Assembly (NCBI GenBank): GCA_009746045.1
Contig: RPFO01000188.1
Coordinates: forward strand, 136,501-200,500
Source: Mesostigma viride
Lineage: Eukaryota > Streptophyta > Mesostigmatophyceae > Mesostigmatales > Mesostigmataceae
Length of the DNA: 64,000 nt
Direction: 5' to 3'
Every line of letters starts with the position of its first letter. The stretch's first letter is position 1. Both the position numbers and the translations under genes were made by a program. The notes below the pieces were generated by a model. The model had not been told where the DNA came from. It did not search any database and saw nothing but the letters and a program-made list of their open reading frames with translations. Below, one piece after another: positions 1 to 55,738 of this stretch.

Positions 1-244
1 AGGTTATTGCCACTGAGGATAGCCGCTACACTACCGCCTCGTCTGCCGTTACAGTAGAGGACAGCTCAGATGAGGATTAGATCCCCCTCTAGTTTTTTTT
101 GATCTTCTCTGGTCTAGTGGCTATATGGTTGGGCCATGATGCAGACGATATTTATAAATTTCGTGTAATTTTTTTTCTAATGAGATTAGCATAGTACTCC
201 ATGGCACGCCCAAGCGCATATGACACGCAAGTACTTACAATTAC
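1..244 (+). mobile_element. 3' end of a LINE-like retroelement
   Basis: The first 79 bases read as the acidic C-terminal end of a protein (TVEDSSDED, then a stop). A 3' untranslated region follows, ending near 244 in TTAC-type short repeats. The same block, with the same acidic ending, recurs inverted at 57063-57300, and the untranslated part recurs at 2835-2966. It is therefore the shared 3' end of one repeat family. The rest of this copy lies outside the window or is lost. Assignment to LINEs rests on the ORF1-like protein of sister copies and on the short-repeat tail; no reverse transcriptase is visible. Confidence 0.6.
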
Positions 245-899
245 TTACTTGAGACTCCCCACGGATGATGCATTAAGATCATTTTAGCCAAGCTTTTCCT
301 ACTTGCAGAGAGCTACTCTCTGCTGAGACGCCATGCCCTAGCCATTGTTTAGCCATGATGATCTTCCACCCTGTACGTGACGGCCGCGTATGGCATTCAT
401 AGCGATTCGGGCCGCGGTGCCCACACCCCTGTAACTAGGACCTAGATAGCTTACACCATCCATTCCATCCCATGTTCCCCTCCCACTGAGGACTTATGCT
501 CACGTGACGCAGTCACGTGTCTATTAATTAATTAATTAAGTAATTAATTAATTAATTAATCTTCCACCCTATGTCCGCACCTTAGCTGCTGGAATACATA
601 GTTGTGCAGGGGCACTTTGTGCACCCAGAGCAGGTGTAGTTTACATGCATGTGCACCCGGGCTAGCTACCCTTGCAGGATCGAAGTAGCCCAGAATGTAC
701 TCCCAACGGAGATTGCCATATGCCCCTTCTCAGGGATATGTGCTGTAGACATGTACTCCCAACGGAGATGTATGTGTTGATTCCAATTCAGTTTAATTTA
801 ATTTAATGGCTAGGGCATGCATGCATGGTGTCTCAGCAGAGAGTAAACGGGGCATGATGCAGACGAATACACGAGCCACGAGCCACGAGCCACGAGCCA
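245..899 (+). repeat. Spacer remnant of the LINE-like family plus TAAT microsatellite
   Basis: This stretch has no gene. It contains the stem-loop at 305-323, the GATGATCTTCC motif and the block around 715-765 that also occur downstream of the ORF1-like frame at 2571-2815 and, inverted, at 57555-57854. A TAAT-type microsatellite lies at 521-560, and a short ACGAGCC tandem at 872-903 abuts the next copy. It reads as a detached spacer of the same family. Confidence 0.5.
305..323 (+). other. Conserved stem-loop of the LINE-like spacer
   Basis: GCAGAGAG-CTA-CTCTCTGC forms an 8-bp stem with a 3-base loop. It recurs at 2571-2589 (+), 57836-57854 (-) and 60477-60495 (-), with the stem kept and the loop changed. 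Confidence 0.7.
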
Positions 900-2966
900 C
901 GAGGTAGCCATGGCTGTCGGAGCTCATAACTTTCACGTTTGAGCGCCGAATTCAGCTGTGAATATCACAATCGCTTCGTCTTTCTAAGACGCACATGCTG
1001 ATATAATTTTCCGACGCTATTACGCAATATACGATGAGCAAACGCCTCTCGACGCAACGCAGCCTGGCGGCTGCGCTTAGCAATGAAAATACGTCTGCAG
1101 CCTCGGCTGCAGCTTCGCCAACCGGCCCAGATGGCAACGGTGACACTAGTAGTGCACTGGTGCTCGCCCAGCCTTCCGGGCTCGCCTCGCCATCAGCATC
1201 GCCTGAACCTAAGCGCAGTCGCTCTGCTGAGCCGCCCTGGGAAGAGCGCTCCTTTGACATCAACAGCCCCGGCTTCTGGCAATGCAGCGCCGGTTGGTTC
1301 ATGGAAGACTTGTTTTTCGGCAATCACGCCTCGCTTCTAGCCCTGTGCGTGCACCTCACGTCCCACAACCGTGGACGCTGGCCTGGTGATGGCCGGCTTG
1401 TCGACCCCGCCGAGGCTCTCCCAATCATCCACCGCATGAGTCGCCCCAAGCTCCAACGCTTCGCCCTCTGCTCCCTTGTTGGACGCTCCGAATCCGAGAT
1501 CTGGACTCCCAAACCGCCCCCCTTCCCCTCCGAAGCCTCCATCCGCACCCTCCTCAAGGAAGCTTTCGAGCAGCACGTGACCCCTCTTGCAGCAGATGTG
1601 GCGGCAATTGGCGGCACGCTGGCTGCTGAGCTTCCCACCATCCCCACCGCCACCGCCACCCTCCTCGCCTCCACCCCCCCCCCTCCACCGACTCCATCAC
1701 CGCCCAGCTCCGTGACATCGACCAGCGCCTCAAGGATAATGCAATCGCTATCGAGGTCTTGCAGAACACAGCAGGCCTCACCGCCCAGGCAGTGAAGGAC
1801 ATTGCCGCCAAGCCAGCCCCGGCGGGCCTGGCCGGCGATGCTCCTCCCATCACGACCTGGGCGGACATGCTTAAGCAACATACCACCTCCACCACCTCCG
1901 CCGTCGCAGCCCAGCTCCAGCGGCAGACGCTTGACCTCCGCGAGGAGGCCGAGCTCGACAAGCGCAGCCTCAACGCCATACTCAAGAACTTGGACATGGA
2001 AGAAGGTGAGAATTCCGAGAAGCTTGCACGTGCGTTTGAGAGCAAAATCCTTGCACGCATGGGCCTTCTTGGTGAGATCAAGCTGACCGCCCACCGCCTC
2101 CCCCGCGCGCGGGGTAAGGCAGGGGCGCCTCCGCTTCTTCTCATCTTTGATAGCCCAGCGGACAAGATTTCGTTTCTCAGACGCCGCAAGCGGCTCGCGA
2201 ATACTCCCTTCACCGTGGACGACGACTTGACCCTGGCACAGCAACAACGGCGACGGGAGCTATGGCCGACCTACACCCAGCTCCGGCAGACCAAGGCGGG
2301 CCAGCCGGTGTACTGGAAGGGGGCGGCCATCTACGTCGGCCACAAGCCCTGGCAAGCGACCCCCTCGACCACCGCGGCCCCAGCAACTCCAGCCCCAGCC
2401 TAGGGGAATACAGCAGTAGTGTAGAATAGTTAGACAGTGGCCTTGTACATGCCCGCCTACTACAGGCACTATACCAGCTGAGGCCTAGCCTTTTTAGTCA
2501 TGTACATGTGTGCCTATGATGAGCCACACTCCAGACGATGCCTAGCCTTATTTAGTAATGTTGTGCCCATGCAGGGAGTCACTCTCTGCTGAGAAGCCAT
2601 GCCATAGCTCCTGTATAGCCATGATGATCTTCCCCCACATGCCACGCTCCCCCTTAACTGGGCATAGCGCGATACATCATGAGGGTGCAGGTGCCTTGGT
2701 GCACCTAGAGCAGGGGTAGCTTACATTCCCACCCTTGCATGAAGTAGCCTAGAATGTATTAAAAGCCATATGCCCCTTCTCAGGGCTATGTGCTACATCT
2801 ACTCCCAACGGAGTGATGTTGATAATTAATTAATTAATTAATGCAGACGATATTTGTAACTTTTATGTAATTATTTTTCTAATGAGATTAGCAGAGTAGT
2901 GATAGTACTCCATGGCATGCCCATGCGCATGACACACAAGCTAGTACTCCCTTACTTACTTGGTGA
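900..2966 (+). mobile_element. LINE-like element copy A (ORF1-bearing, lacks ORF2)
   Basis: The left boundary is where similarity to the inverted copy B (57063-59513) begins, at a GTAGCCATGGCTGTCGG-like leader. The right boundary is the TTAC tail near 2966. In order: leader (900-1033), ORF1-like frame (1034-2403), spacer with a conserved stem-loop (2571-2589), and the 3' untranslated block (2835-2966). No endonuclease or reverse transcriptase is present, so this copy cannot be autonomous. Boundaries are approximate because no target-site duplication was confirmed. Confidence 0.6.
1034..2403 (+). pseudogene. ORF1-like protein of a LINE-like element, interrupted
   Basis: The product starts MSKRLSTQRSLAAAL and has a Ser/Ala/Pro-rich N-terminus. 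A conserved block around 'RPKLQRFALCSLVGRS' follows, then a coiled-coil-like middle (KRSLNAILKNLDMEEGEN). The C-terminal region has a basic RRRKRL patch and then DDDLTLAQQQRRRELWP. That C-terminal layout resembles the RNA-binding RRM/CTD part of L1-type ORF1 proteins, which coat element RNA. This is a resemblance by eye, not a profile hit. The frame is interrupted about once in the middle. Related frames lie at 58029-59378, 60700-61420 and 62115-63265 on the other strand. Confidence 0.55.
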
Positions 2967-3073
2967 GTATCAAGGAGACAACCAGCGCAGGCCAGAAATC
3001 GGGAGAATCCGGACCATGGTAGCTCGAGCCTGCCGTTATCGGTGAGTATGCCTGGGCCCTGGCCGTGCGCACC

Positions 3074-3112
3074 ATTATTAATTAATTAATTAACTAGTAA
3101 ATTAATTAATTA
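3074..3112. repeat. TAAT microsatellite between a 26-bp duplication
   Basis: An AT-only ATTA tract is flanked on both sides (about 3047-3072 and 3113-3138) by the same block beginning TGCCTGGGCCCTGGCCGTGC. The tract appears to have been inserted into, or amplified within, a short duplication. Confidence 0.7.
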
Positions 3113-3217
3113 TGCCTGGGCCCTGGCCGTGCGCACCATATCACTCCGGATCCACCTAACCCCATTCCCACATACCAACTGTCGGCCTGCATCCCCTCGT
3201 GTGACTGTCCACCCTCG

Positions 3218-3355
3218 TTGCGCGTGCGCCAGCCGTGGGATGCGCGGTCGCACTCGCTGGTGCAGCACTACAACGCGCATGCGGGGGCGGTCAACTCGGT
3301 GTCCTTCCACCCGTCAGGAGACTTCCTCATCTCCTCCAATGACACCATGCTCAAA
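3218..3355 (+). CDS. Isolated WD40 exon similar to centriole protein POC1
   Basis: The frame reads WDARSHSLVQHYNAHAGAVN and continues SVSFHPSGDFLISSNDTMLK. This is one WD40 blade plus the start of the next, in the wording typical of POC1, a centriole and basal-body protein. A plausible acceptor CAG ends at 3232 and a GTGCGG donor follows 3355. No other POC1 exon was found in the 3.6 kb downstream, and the 3 kb upstream is retroelement. This is therefore either one exon of a gene that extends beyond the left edge, or a stranded fragment. One Ser of the usual blade is absent. Confidence 0.5.
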
Positions 3356-6300
3356 GTGCGGGAAAAATTCTTTGCTAGTAAACAACCTGAAGGATATACT
3401 ACGTTCTAGAAAAACACGGGTTAATGAGGACAAATATAATTCAACATTTGAGTGGTAAACGACCAGTTGCCATCTATGAAAATGGATGGCATGCATGGAG
3501 ACAATTACATGAACCCTGGGTGGAAAAACTTATATGAAGGTATATGCAGGGAGGGGGGGCTGCAAAAGCTCCAGCAAATCCCGGCATTTACTTGCTCCAA
3601 GCACACTTGGACAGTAATCCAATTATGACCACAAAGCTCCGGAACGTGGATACACACGCGCCGCTCCCTTGTGACAGATGGCAGGACCCATGCCGCACTT
3701 AACCCATCTGTGCTGACATGGGGAAAGCAGTGCGGCGCGCATGGAAAATTCTCCCCTGGGTTAGTGCACGGGAGTTCATACAACTAAAAGACACTCCCAT
3801 GGCCTTGCTGCCCCGTGGCTTGGAAGCATACCTACGGAGGTCAGCCTGAGCACGGCATGAGCTTGACAAGAGAACTCGGGTCAGTACTTGACCTTCAATC
3901 ACCAGAAGTGCTAGGTCCGTAACCCCAATGCATGACCATCAGCGACCTCACGTGGAGTGACGGGAGACTGCGATATCCAGGTGCAGGCAGGCGGATGCTT
4001 CCAGTGGTCAGGGTGCTCGTCATACACGTCAGCCTTGCACACGGTTTTCGTGTTGGGGTCAACGCGCGCATGCCATGCAGGAGGACCTACCCCACAGCCC
4101 CTTGGTGGCTACTTCTCATGCACATATCTCAATGCACGTGCCTCCAAGCTCGGGGTCGGAAGGCCAGCAACGGGGGCTGTAAGCGCGCAGCAGCAGATAA
4201 TCCGCACAATACAAGAACTGAGAAAGGCAGCCTTTTGAAGGCACCTGGCCCGCCATATTTCATTACTAAATACTTCAATGCGTCTGGCTCCTCTCCGGCC
4301 GGCAGATCGCCTGACAATGGGGAACTTTCAGCCCCAGGGTTAGCTATCATTACGAAAACTGGCTATGGCTCGCACCAAGGGTTTGAACCCAACTCAGGCA
4401 ACCATTTGTGGCAGGCACAGGTAGCCACGATTCTTTAGGCCATTGACCAAAGCGCAGTGCAACGGAAGACGCCACGCGTGTGGCCCCTTGGATGCCACCA
4501 CTCGCCGACAAGGTCATCGGAAGCAAACCTCTTGCAAAGCTGGTTGCCGACAAGGTCATCGGAAGCAAACCTCTTGCAAACCTGGTTGCCGACAAGGTCA
4601 TCGGAACCCCGTAGGATGTGGGGTGGTCTGCTGACGCAATCCACGTGGAGCTCCCCCCAGCTGCCAACAGGCTATTGGAGGGCAGCCAATAGGCCACACA
4701 TTGCACATCCTCCACAGGCCATGCTGTCGGTTTGCAGGCAATGCTGCAGGCCATTCCATTTCCCACTTGGCGCCGCGATATACAATGTATGAGAGATCGG
4801 ATCATGTACAAGGATCTCCTTTCCCTCGACCCTCCATGCTCCTAAATTAGGCCCCCAAGCTAGGTTAGGCTAGGTTAGCCCCCCAAGTTGCTGTTCACCC
4901 CGGCCTTGCCGTAGCCCCCTTGGGCTTCGGGCGATGCGACGCCACGCACCGAACACTCTTTGTTAAACACGCGCATGGCTCCAACTCGAGCGACATGTAC
5001 ACCTTTCCTGGAAATGGTGACCCACCACATTGGTGGCAACACCCTCGAGGCACCGCCGCTGTTCAGTTGAAATGGGCAGGTGGCAGATGGCAGAGCTGAG
5101 CGAACCTCTAGGACGAAGTCAGCATGTTGCTTTACACATACTTTACTAGTATACTTTCTGTAGCTTCCATGAAGTTTAGCACGACTCAGCTCCGCGAGGG
5201 TAGCAGACAGCTCCGCCAGTTTCCGGTCCCGCATCAGGCCCTGCCGCCCCTGCTGATGCCATGCGCGTCCGACCCTAAACGCTCCAAACTCCCCACCTGC
5301 GCTCCGCCGCAGGTAACTCATGGGTGGCAAACATCGCGGGTGATGACAACGCCCTTGCTGCCACTGGGGGCTTTGCATGAAACTGCCCTCCCATGGGCCA
5401 TACGAGCGCAGACGTGAGCAGAGAAGCCAGGGATTATAGGGAAAGCGTGGCGTTTGATACCGGGCGTCGCGGGGGCAACCCTTGATCTGAATTGTCCAGT
5501 TCTACTGGCGACCATTGCAGTGACCATGATGGTGACCATGGCCATTACACTAGCTAGGCTTCAGAGGGGCGACCCGTTGTCGACAGGGTCAACTGAGTCA
5601 AAAGGTTCTCATCGCCCGTGACCCGAAACATCTCCTCACCGGCAGATGATCCGATCGGCATGGTCATCATCGGCACTCACGCAGGCGCAGACAGGAGGCT
5701 GCCATCAGGCTTGGGCAAGGCTTTGCGAGCACCCCCTCGCCAAGTTAGGCCGAATCCCTATAATTCTAGGATGCAGAGGGCAGGTACGGGGACGGGAGGT
5801 CAGTTATCCTACCAACGTCACCAACGTCACCCGTGAGGCATCCATAGAACTACCAGGTGATGAGGCATCCATAGAATCGCCTGCCGACTTTGGGCCAGCT
5901 GTCCGTACCAGCAAGCAACTGTCGCAAGCCAGCCCCTATAGCCAAGGACTTGCCCTGCGAAGCCGTTGCAGCAATGTCCAGCCAACATGTCCATGGCTCG
6001 AAGCATGGCCAGGAGCCGGTCGATGGAGGCCACCACCCATGGAGCCAACCTTCCCTGCCCACACCGCTGGGCTGCCTGAACATGATAGGAAGCCAGTCGC
6101 TACCTCAGCACGATAGGCAGCCGAGCCCGTGAGTGGGTTGCACCCCGATCGAGGCGGTAGCTCCGCGGCGATCCTTGCCCATGCGCAAGCAGCAGAATCG
6201 CCGCGACGCGCCGTGCACCTTGCACCCGCTCATCATGAATGGCCACCAGGGTTGGATCCCGGTTCCTGTCTTGCTATTCAAGTACCGCTACTCGAGTACA

Positions 6301-7015
6301 GCCCCAGTCCCCGGTGCCCGCTACGACCCGAGTAGCCACGCATGCGCTCGCTTACGTTCACGGCCCCACTGCAGTCCAGGCCCCCCTGCAACCGCAATTC
6401 CAGGCACGCACCCCCGTTGCCACACTACCCCATTCGCGCATGCATCCTCCTGCCGCTTGACCCATCCCACACCAGCAATTGTGCCACATCAGCACGTCCC
6501 ACGGGCCCACCACTACCGCTCGCGCCCTGACAGCTCCTGGCTTGATCGCCCTCGCCCTGGCTGCTCTCATTCCTCCCATTTAGTGATGAGATTCCGTTTC
6601 GCTTTCGCTGCCACCCCATTGAAGACGAGCTCCATTGGCCAAGGGGACCAGGCGTCGGCTCCCTGCAGAAGCTCAGACAGAGCGCCCGGCTTGGTGCCGC
6701 GATTCCCGCGCTTGGAGCTGCTGGATATGCAGCTGCTTGCCCGCGTCGCTGTTCTGGTGCCGTCACTGTTCTGGTGCCGTCGCTGCTCTGGTGCCAGCCA
6801 TGCTGGCTGAGGCTTGACGGTTTGACGAAGGCGCAATGGAGGCGGGCGATTGCGCGCACGGCTCTGATGAATCCTTCCTCGCACCGTTCCCTGCACCGTT
6901 CCCTGCATCCCAGGCATGGCATCATCCTCCTTCCCTGTTGGGCATCCAGGCGGACAGCCCTTGTGTCCCCAGCAGAAGCACGCGGGAGTCTTATTGCCGA
7001 GCGGGCTGAGTCAGC
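3356..7015. other. Intergenic region, no supported gene
   Basis: Several frames of 60-170 codons are open here on both strands, but none resembles a known family or shows a consistent exon pattern. The stretch holds the 42-bp tandem at 4507-4606, a short AGGTTAGGCT tandem near 4860-4880 and small direct repeats near 5815-5875. The RPC2 3' untranslated region must lie at its right end, but no clear polyadenylation signal was identified. Confidence 0.5.
4507..4606. repeat. 42-bp tandem repeat, about 2.4 copies
   Basis: The unit starts GACAAGGTCATCGGAAGCAA and repeats at 4507, 4549 and 4591. Copies are nearly identical, which points to recent duplication. Confidence 0.85.
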
Positions 7016-43332
<36,317 letters not shown>

Positions 43333-44552
43333 GACTGTTCTAGTTCATAGTTTGCCATCAAATACATTCCATGCAACAAAAATGATCCTTGCTATATCCA
43401 CCCTGAGCCCCTACACTACTCCAGCGATTTACATGGAAAGATAATTACCGGTACAGCCCATTAACAGGCGTACGTCCCTACAGCTTTTATCCGGAATTTC
43501 ACCAAAACCAAAGGTTGCTAATGTCCGCTGCGGGATGCTAGCCGGAGAAAACTCGACGGCGGACACCCTATGCTTAGCTGGTAAACAACGAAATGTAGGT
43601 TAGCCCATCACAAACTTGATGCAACTCGCCAGCACGTGCAACGCTTTCAGAAGCTCAACACCTGCGCCTACACGTTCGGAATTCCTCCGTCGTCTCATGC
43701 GCGCTGCTAATTATGCCGGTCGCCTTAATTCTGGTGACAGCACGGAAAAGCGATTTCGTACTAGACTGCTGACGCTCGCAGACACGTCCTGGGCAAGGCC
43801 GCGCCGCGCCGTGGCGCGAAAGGGGGGTGGTGCCTGGCTCCGCCTGTCGGAATAACCCGGTGCGGGATTAAACTCAACTCAACTCAACGCCGCACATCGG
43901 CCGCCATTGGAAACGGCCGAGGGCCAGGACGCTGAACAGCATGCCAACTATGTTGTTGTTGTTGTTGTTGTTGTTGTTGCCCACGCCGCACATGGGCAGC
44001 AGCCATCTATGTAGCATGCCAACTATGTACCGGTAGCCTGCCTGCCTGCCTGAAGTTTAACCAGTTGCTGTTGTTGTTGTTGTTGTTGTTGTTGTTGCCC
44101 ACGCCGCACATGCAGTCCAGCCGCTGGAAGTTGAGTTGTTGTTGTTGTTGTTCCACCGCGCCACAGGCGCTTGGCCGCCCCCACCCACCGCCGGTGGCTT
44201 GCGCCACCTTTACCCTTGTCAACCCGTCGCCCCTCGGGTTGGGGACAACGCCTCCACCATCCGACGGCCCCAATCCCTCGCGTCGCGTCTATGTGGTTTG
44301 TCGGATACATCTGTGCGGTTTTTCGGCTACATCTGTGCGGATTTCGGCTACATCTGTGCGGTTCTCGGGTGTACCTGTCCGTCCGTCCGTCAGATTCACC
44401 CATCTGACGGTCGTAAAACGTTGGGAGAGTAAATGGGTGGGAGAGATGAGCATTCTTGTTGTGGCCGCACATGGTCAGCAGAGATTTGAGAAGGCCGAGG
44501 GCCAACCGACAACCAGACCCTTCTACCTGGCAAGGATTCCTGACGCCAAGTA

Positions 44553-45421
44553 CAGTCATTCCCGCGTTAAGTTGCGATCGCCCCCTAAAACTTGGCGCCG
44601 CAACTTAACGCGGGAACGCAACTTAACGGTAGAATTAGGCTAGCAGCCCACCACCTCCTCCTCTGACGGACATCTATACGGCATTCGACAGCTCTCGTCA
44701 AGCCCGATCCAGCTGCAGCGTCAAAGCCGGCCAAAGTCCATTTTCCAGGCCAGATATTTTGTACAAAGGCGGGCTGCACTGAAACACGCCGTGGGCGGCC
44801 ACGCAGTGCCTGCGTTTTATACCACAATGTAGTGTGTTTTAACCCTCTGACTTCGGCTCTCTTTTTGGCGGGTTACTTAATTGCCAGCCGGCTTCACGTT
44901 TGAATGTGACAACTAAACATGGCGGGAACAGTCGTGAGGGAAGCTTCATTTACTGTCAAAGACCTGCATGTGAACAATAATAACGCCGGCAACCTTGTCT
45001 TTGCCCTTCTGTGGAGCATTCGGCATGATGGTGGTAATTTCCATCAAGATGTCTCAATTACAGACCCTGCATGGTCGTGGATTCTTATGTACCGCAGCCC
45101 GCAGGCTGCAAAACTGAATTTGTAAGGTTGCATTCACGCTTTTCACCCCGCCAAGCCAGCAGGCGGGGAAATTTGCGCGCCACTGGGGCTTGCGTCAAAA
45201 ATACGGTATTTTGCCGCCTAAAATCACGTAGCGGGTCCGGACTTGACAAAAAATGGCCTCCTGCGCGGCCAAAAATGGCCTGACACCTACAAATTGAGTC
45301 ATTACCGCGTTAAGTTGCGATGGCCTCCATGCTTAAGTTGCGGTCGCCCCCCAAATTTCGGCGCCGCAACTTAACGCGGGAACGCAACCTTAAGAAACGC
45401 AACTTAACGCGGGAATGACTG
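44553..45421. mobile_element. TA-flanked inverted-repeat DNA transposon, non-autonomous
   Basis: Perfect 24-bp terminal inverted repeats begin CAGTCATTCCCGCGTTAAGT and are flanked by TA on both sides (44551-44552, 45422-45423). CAGT-type ends with a TA target duplication are characteristic of the Tc1/mariner/pogo superfamily. Inside each end is a second partial copy of the repeat (around 44599-44632 and 45299-45384), giving subterminal hairpins. The 869-bp interior has no transposase frame. The perfect ends suggest recent mobility. Confidence 0.85.
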
Positions 45422-45895
45422 TAAGTAGTAGCCGTCGTCCTTGGCAGTTGGCAACCTGGAGAAGGTTCGCAGGAACTGGCGGGAACAGCATTACTATAGT
45501 GCCCGTTACGATAAGATCTTTTGGATGAAACTGGCTGAAACGGCTTCGAATTGCCGACAAAATTCCTGCATCGGCAATTCGGCATGCGCAGTCGGCCGGC
45601 TTCCATGGTTTGACGCCCGACATTCCTCGACGCGCAAAAATTCTTTGTATCTTACATGGTGAAAGGGGGTCATGTTGTCATGATAAAAGCCGCCTGAATG
45701 TTGCACAGAGACATCGGCACTCGTTACCTGCTATAACTTATAGACTAGAAAAGGGACTTAAATTAGTTAAATATTATGCGGGAATGATATTAATATCTAC
45801 GTACGTACGTATCGTGTAAGAAGATTGCGTGTTGCTAGTCATGTATATGCATTATTGGTCTAATTGATATGCATGACATGCCGGCGCTACGTACA

Positions 45896-46219
45896 TCAGT
45901 ATGCATATGGCCATGTACGGCCGTATCCCCCCTTCCTGGAATCGCATGCATCTTTAGAAAGGTCTTGATCCTGATCGCTTATTGTTAATGTCATTGTGCG
46001 CAGCTGGTTGCAGCGCCTACTAGTCTGCATACCTGGAAACAAGTACCCCAAGGCAGCATATTCCCGATCAGTCACGGTTAGCGCCGCTGCTGGCCGCGCG
46101 GGTTGGCCTCGTTCTGTATAGATAATATAATTGGCAATGGCATCAGTGCAGGGCACTTCTTTCCGGGCGGCGCCTTCCCTAAGGCGGATAGGTACATCGA
46201 AACACATACACGGGCCCAA
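45896..46219 (-). CDS. Unassigned possible exon
   Basis: A frame in non-repetitive sequence with balanced composition (for example ERGQPARPAAALTVTDREYA, then ALGYLFPG), running into a CCAG|GTATGC donor-like site near 46030. No family recognised and no neighbouring exon found. It could be a chance frame or a relic. Confidence 0.2.
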   Translation of the reverse strand: MGPCMCFDVPIRLREGAARKEVPCTDAIANYIIYTERGQPARPAAALTVTDREYAALGYLFPGMQTSRRCNQLRTMTLTISDQDQDLSKDACDSRKGGYGRTWPYAY

Positions 46220-46459
46220 CTGCGGTCACCTAGCGGTAATTCTTCATGCCCTTCCCGCGATTCTGCTGTACAAGTAATTTCATACCATTAGCTGTGCATC
46301 AGATCATTTTGAAGCTTATATATATGTTTCCAGCTTACTTGTCCATGCAACACCATTCGGACCTTTACTGTGATATTGATATAAAGAGCGCTAGATCATC
46401 CATGTTCATGCATTGGTGAATGCCGTTGCATACATACATCCTCTGGATTTTTTTGGCAG

Positions 46460-46648
46460 ATACAACTCGGTGGCCGCATCGGCTTCTTGGTTGATGCTCA
46501 ACTGGAATGGGCGGCGGCAACTAAGGATTTTTCTGGGGCTCATGATCCTGTCTCCGTGGACCCGGCTGCCCCGTCTTATGAGTTGCAATACGCGCGCACG
46601 CTGAGCCGAAGCATCACCAGGAACTTTACTCTCAGAAAGGTGAAATGA
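46460..46648 (+). CDS. Unassigned possible terminal exon
   Basis: A T-rich tract and CAG precede a 62-codon frame starting IQLGGRIGFLVDAQLEWAAA and ending SITRNFTLRKVK with TGA. An AATAAA-like signal (AATAAAC) follows about 100 bases later. No family recognised and no upstream exon found. Confidence 0.22.
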   Translation: MQLGGRIGFLVDAQLEWAAATKDFSGAHDPVSVDPAAPSYELQYARTLSRSITRNFTLRKVK

Positions 46649-47549
46649 CCGCTTCAGGACTGTGAAACTGCAATGCTGCCATTTGTTTCGAGACGGGACG
46701 TTCGGTTTCCTTTTATTACCGGCTCTATGTTAGATATCTTTTGCCATAAATATAATAAACACGTATTAATACTGCTATTATGTTGAATATCTATTGCCAA
46801 CTCTCGTCGTCATGCGCTTCTGCCGTGTTTTTTTATCTTCAACACCAGGCAGTAGGCCTCACTAGTTTTGTGCCACCGATTGCGAACTCTCTTTTCCTTT
46901 CTGTCTGTTTTTCCAATTCCCAATGATGCACCCATGGTACTATTTGGCAAACAATGCGACTTGCCGGGCTGTTTGCTCAGAGTGCAGCTGCAAATTAGTT
47001 ATCTCCCATTGGTTGCATGGATGCCCTACATTGAGCTGATTTTTCACTCTGACAGTACTACTACTAAGCTATAAAGAATTCCCTTAAGCTTTGTTCCTGC
47101 TTTAAAGGAACGATCCACTAGGCAGCGGCAAAGTTAGTAATGGGCCAGGTCCCTGGGGAAGCCGGAGGTCTCGGGAGGGGGCAGAGCTTAATTCCCATCC
47201 CATTGAGTGCTAGCTTGCATGGTGGTCAATGCTGATGACCCTGCTACCTCCTTTTCCAGATTTTTACTTCTCAATATCTAGTCAGTTGAAGGCAGGACGA
47301 ATGGCGGCACTTTTACTGGCAATCTCTCACTCAGCAAATGGAAAGGGGAGACACGAAAATTGTGTCAGTCTGGCCTAGTTGTGTCAGTCTGGCCTAGTTG
47401 TAATCGCTTTACTTGTGCTGTATACACTTTGTGCTGTATTCGCTTATAGCTAGTAGTACGTCATCTTCGTTGACTCCGACCTCACGCCCCTTGCATGTGC
47501 GGTGAGTGACATTGCGCAGAATGTGGACCTCTCCGCGCTGCCTGCGAGC

Positions 47550-55738
<8,189 letters not shown>

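Larger units (their letters stand above)
43333..47549. other. Intergenic region between RPC2 and the metal ATPase
   Basis: The two genes diverge from here (RPC2 minus, ATPase plus), so both promoters should lie in it. No clear TATA element was identified. The interval holds GTT microsatellites (43950-43979, 44067-44096, 44137-44152), a 19-bp tandem (44300-44370, TACATCTGTGCGG), the inverted-repeat transposon at 44553-45421, two unassigned reading frames, and a 19-bp duplication (47355-47400, GTGTCAGTCTGGCCTAGTT). Confidence 0.6.

Noticed and set aside
2965-2990. 25-base match to 24978-25003 (GTATCAAG-AGACAACCAGCGCA)
   Set aside because: Isolated, short, with no extended similarity. Could be a fragment of a repeat, but nothing else supports it.
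3932-4438. 168-codon plus-strand frame
   Set aside because: No recognisable domain, atypical composition, no splice context. Chance frame in GC-rich DNA.
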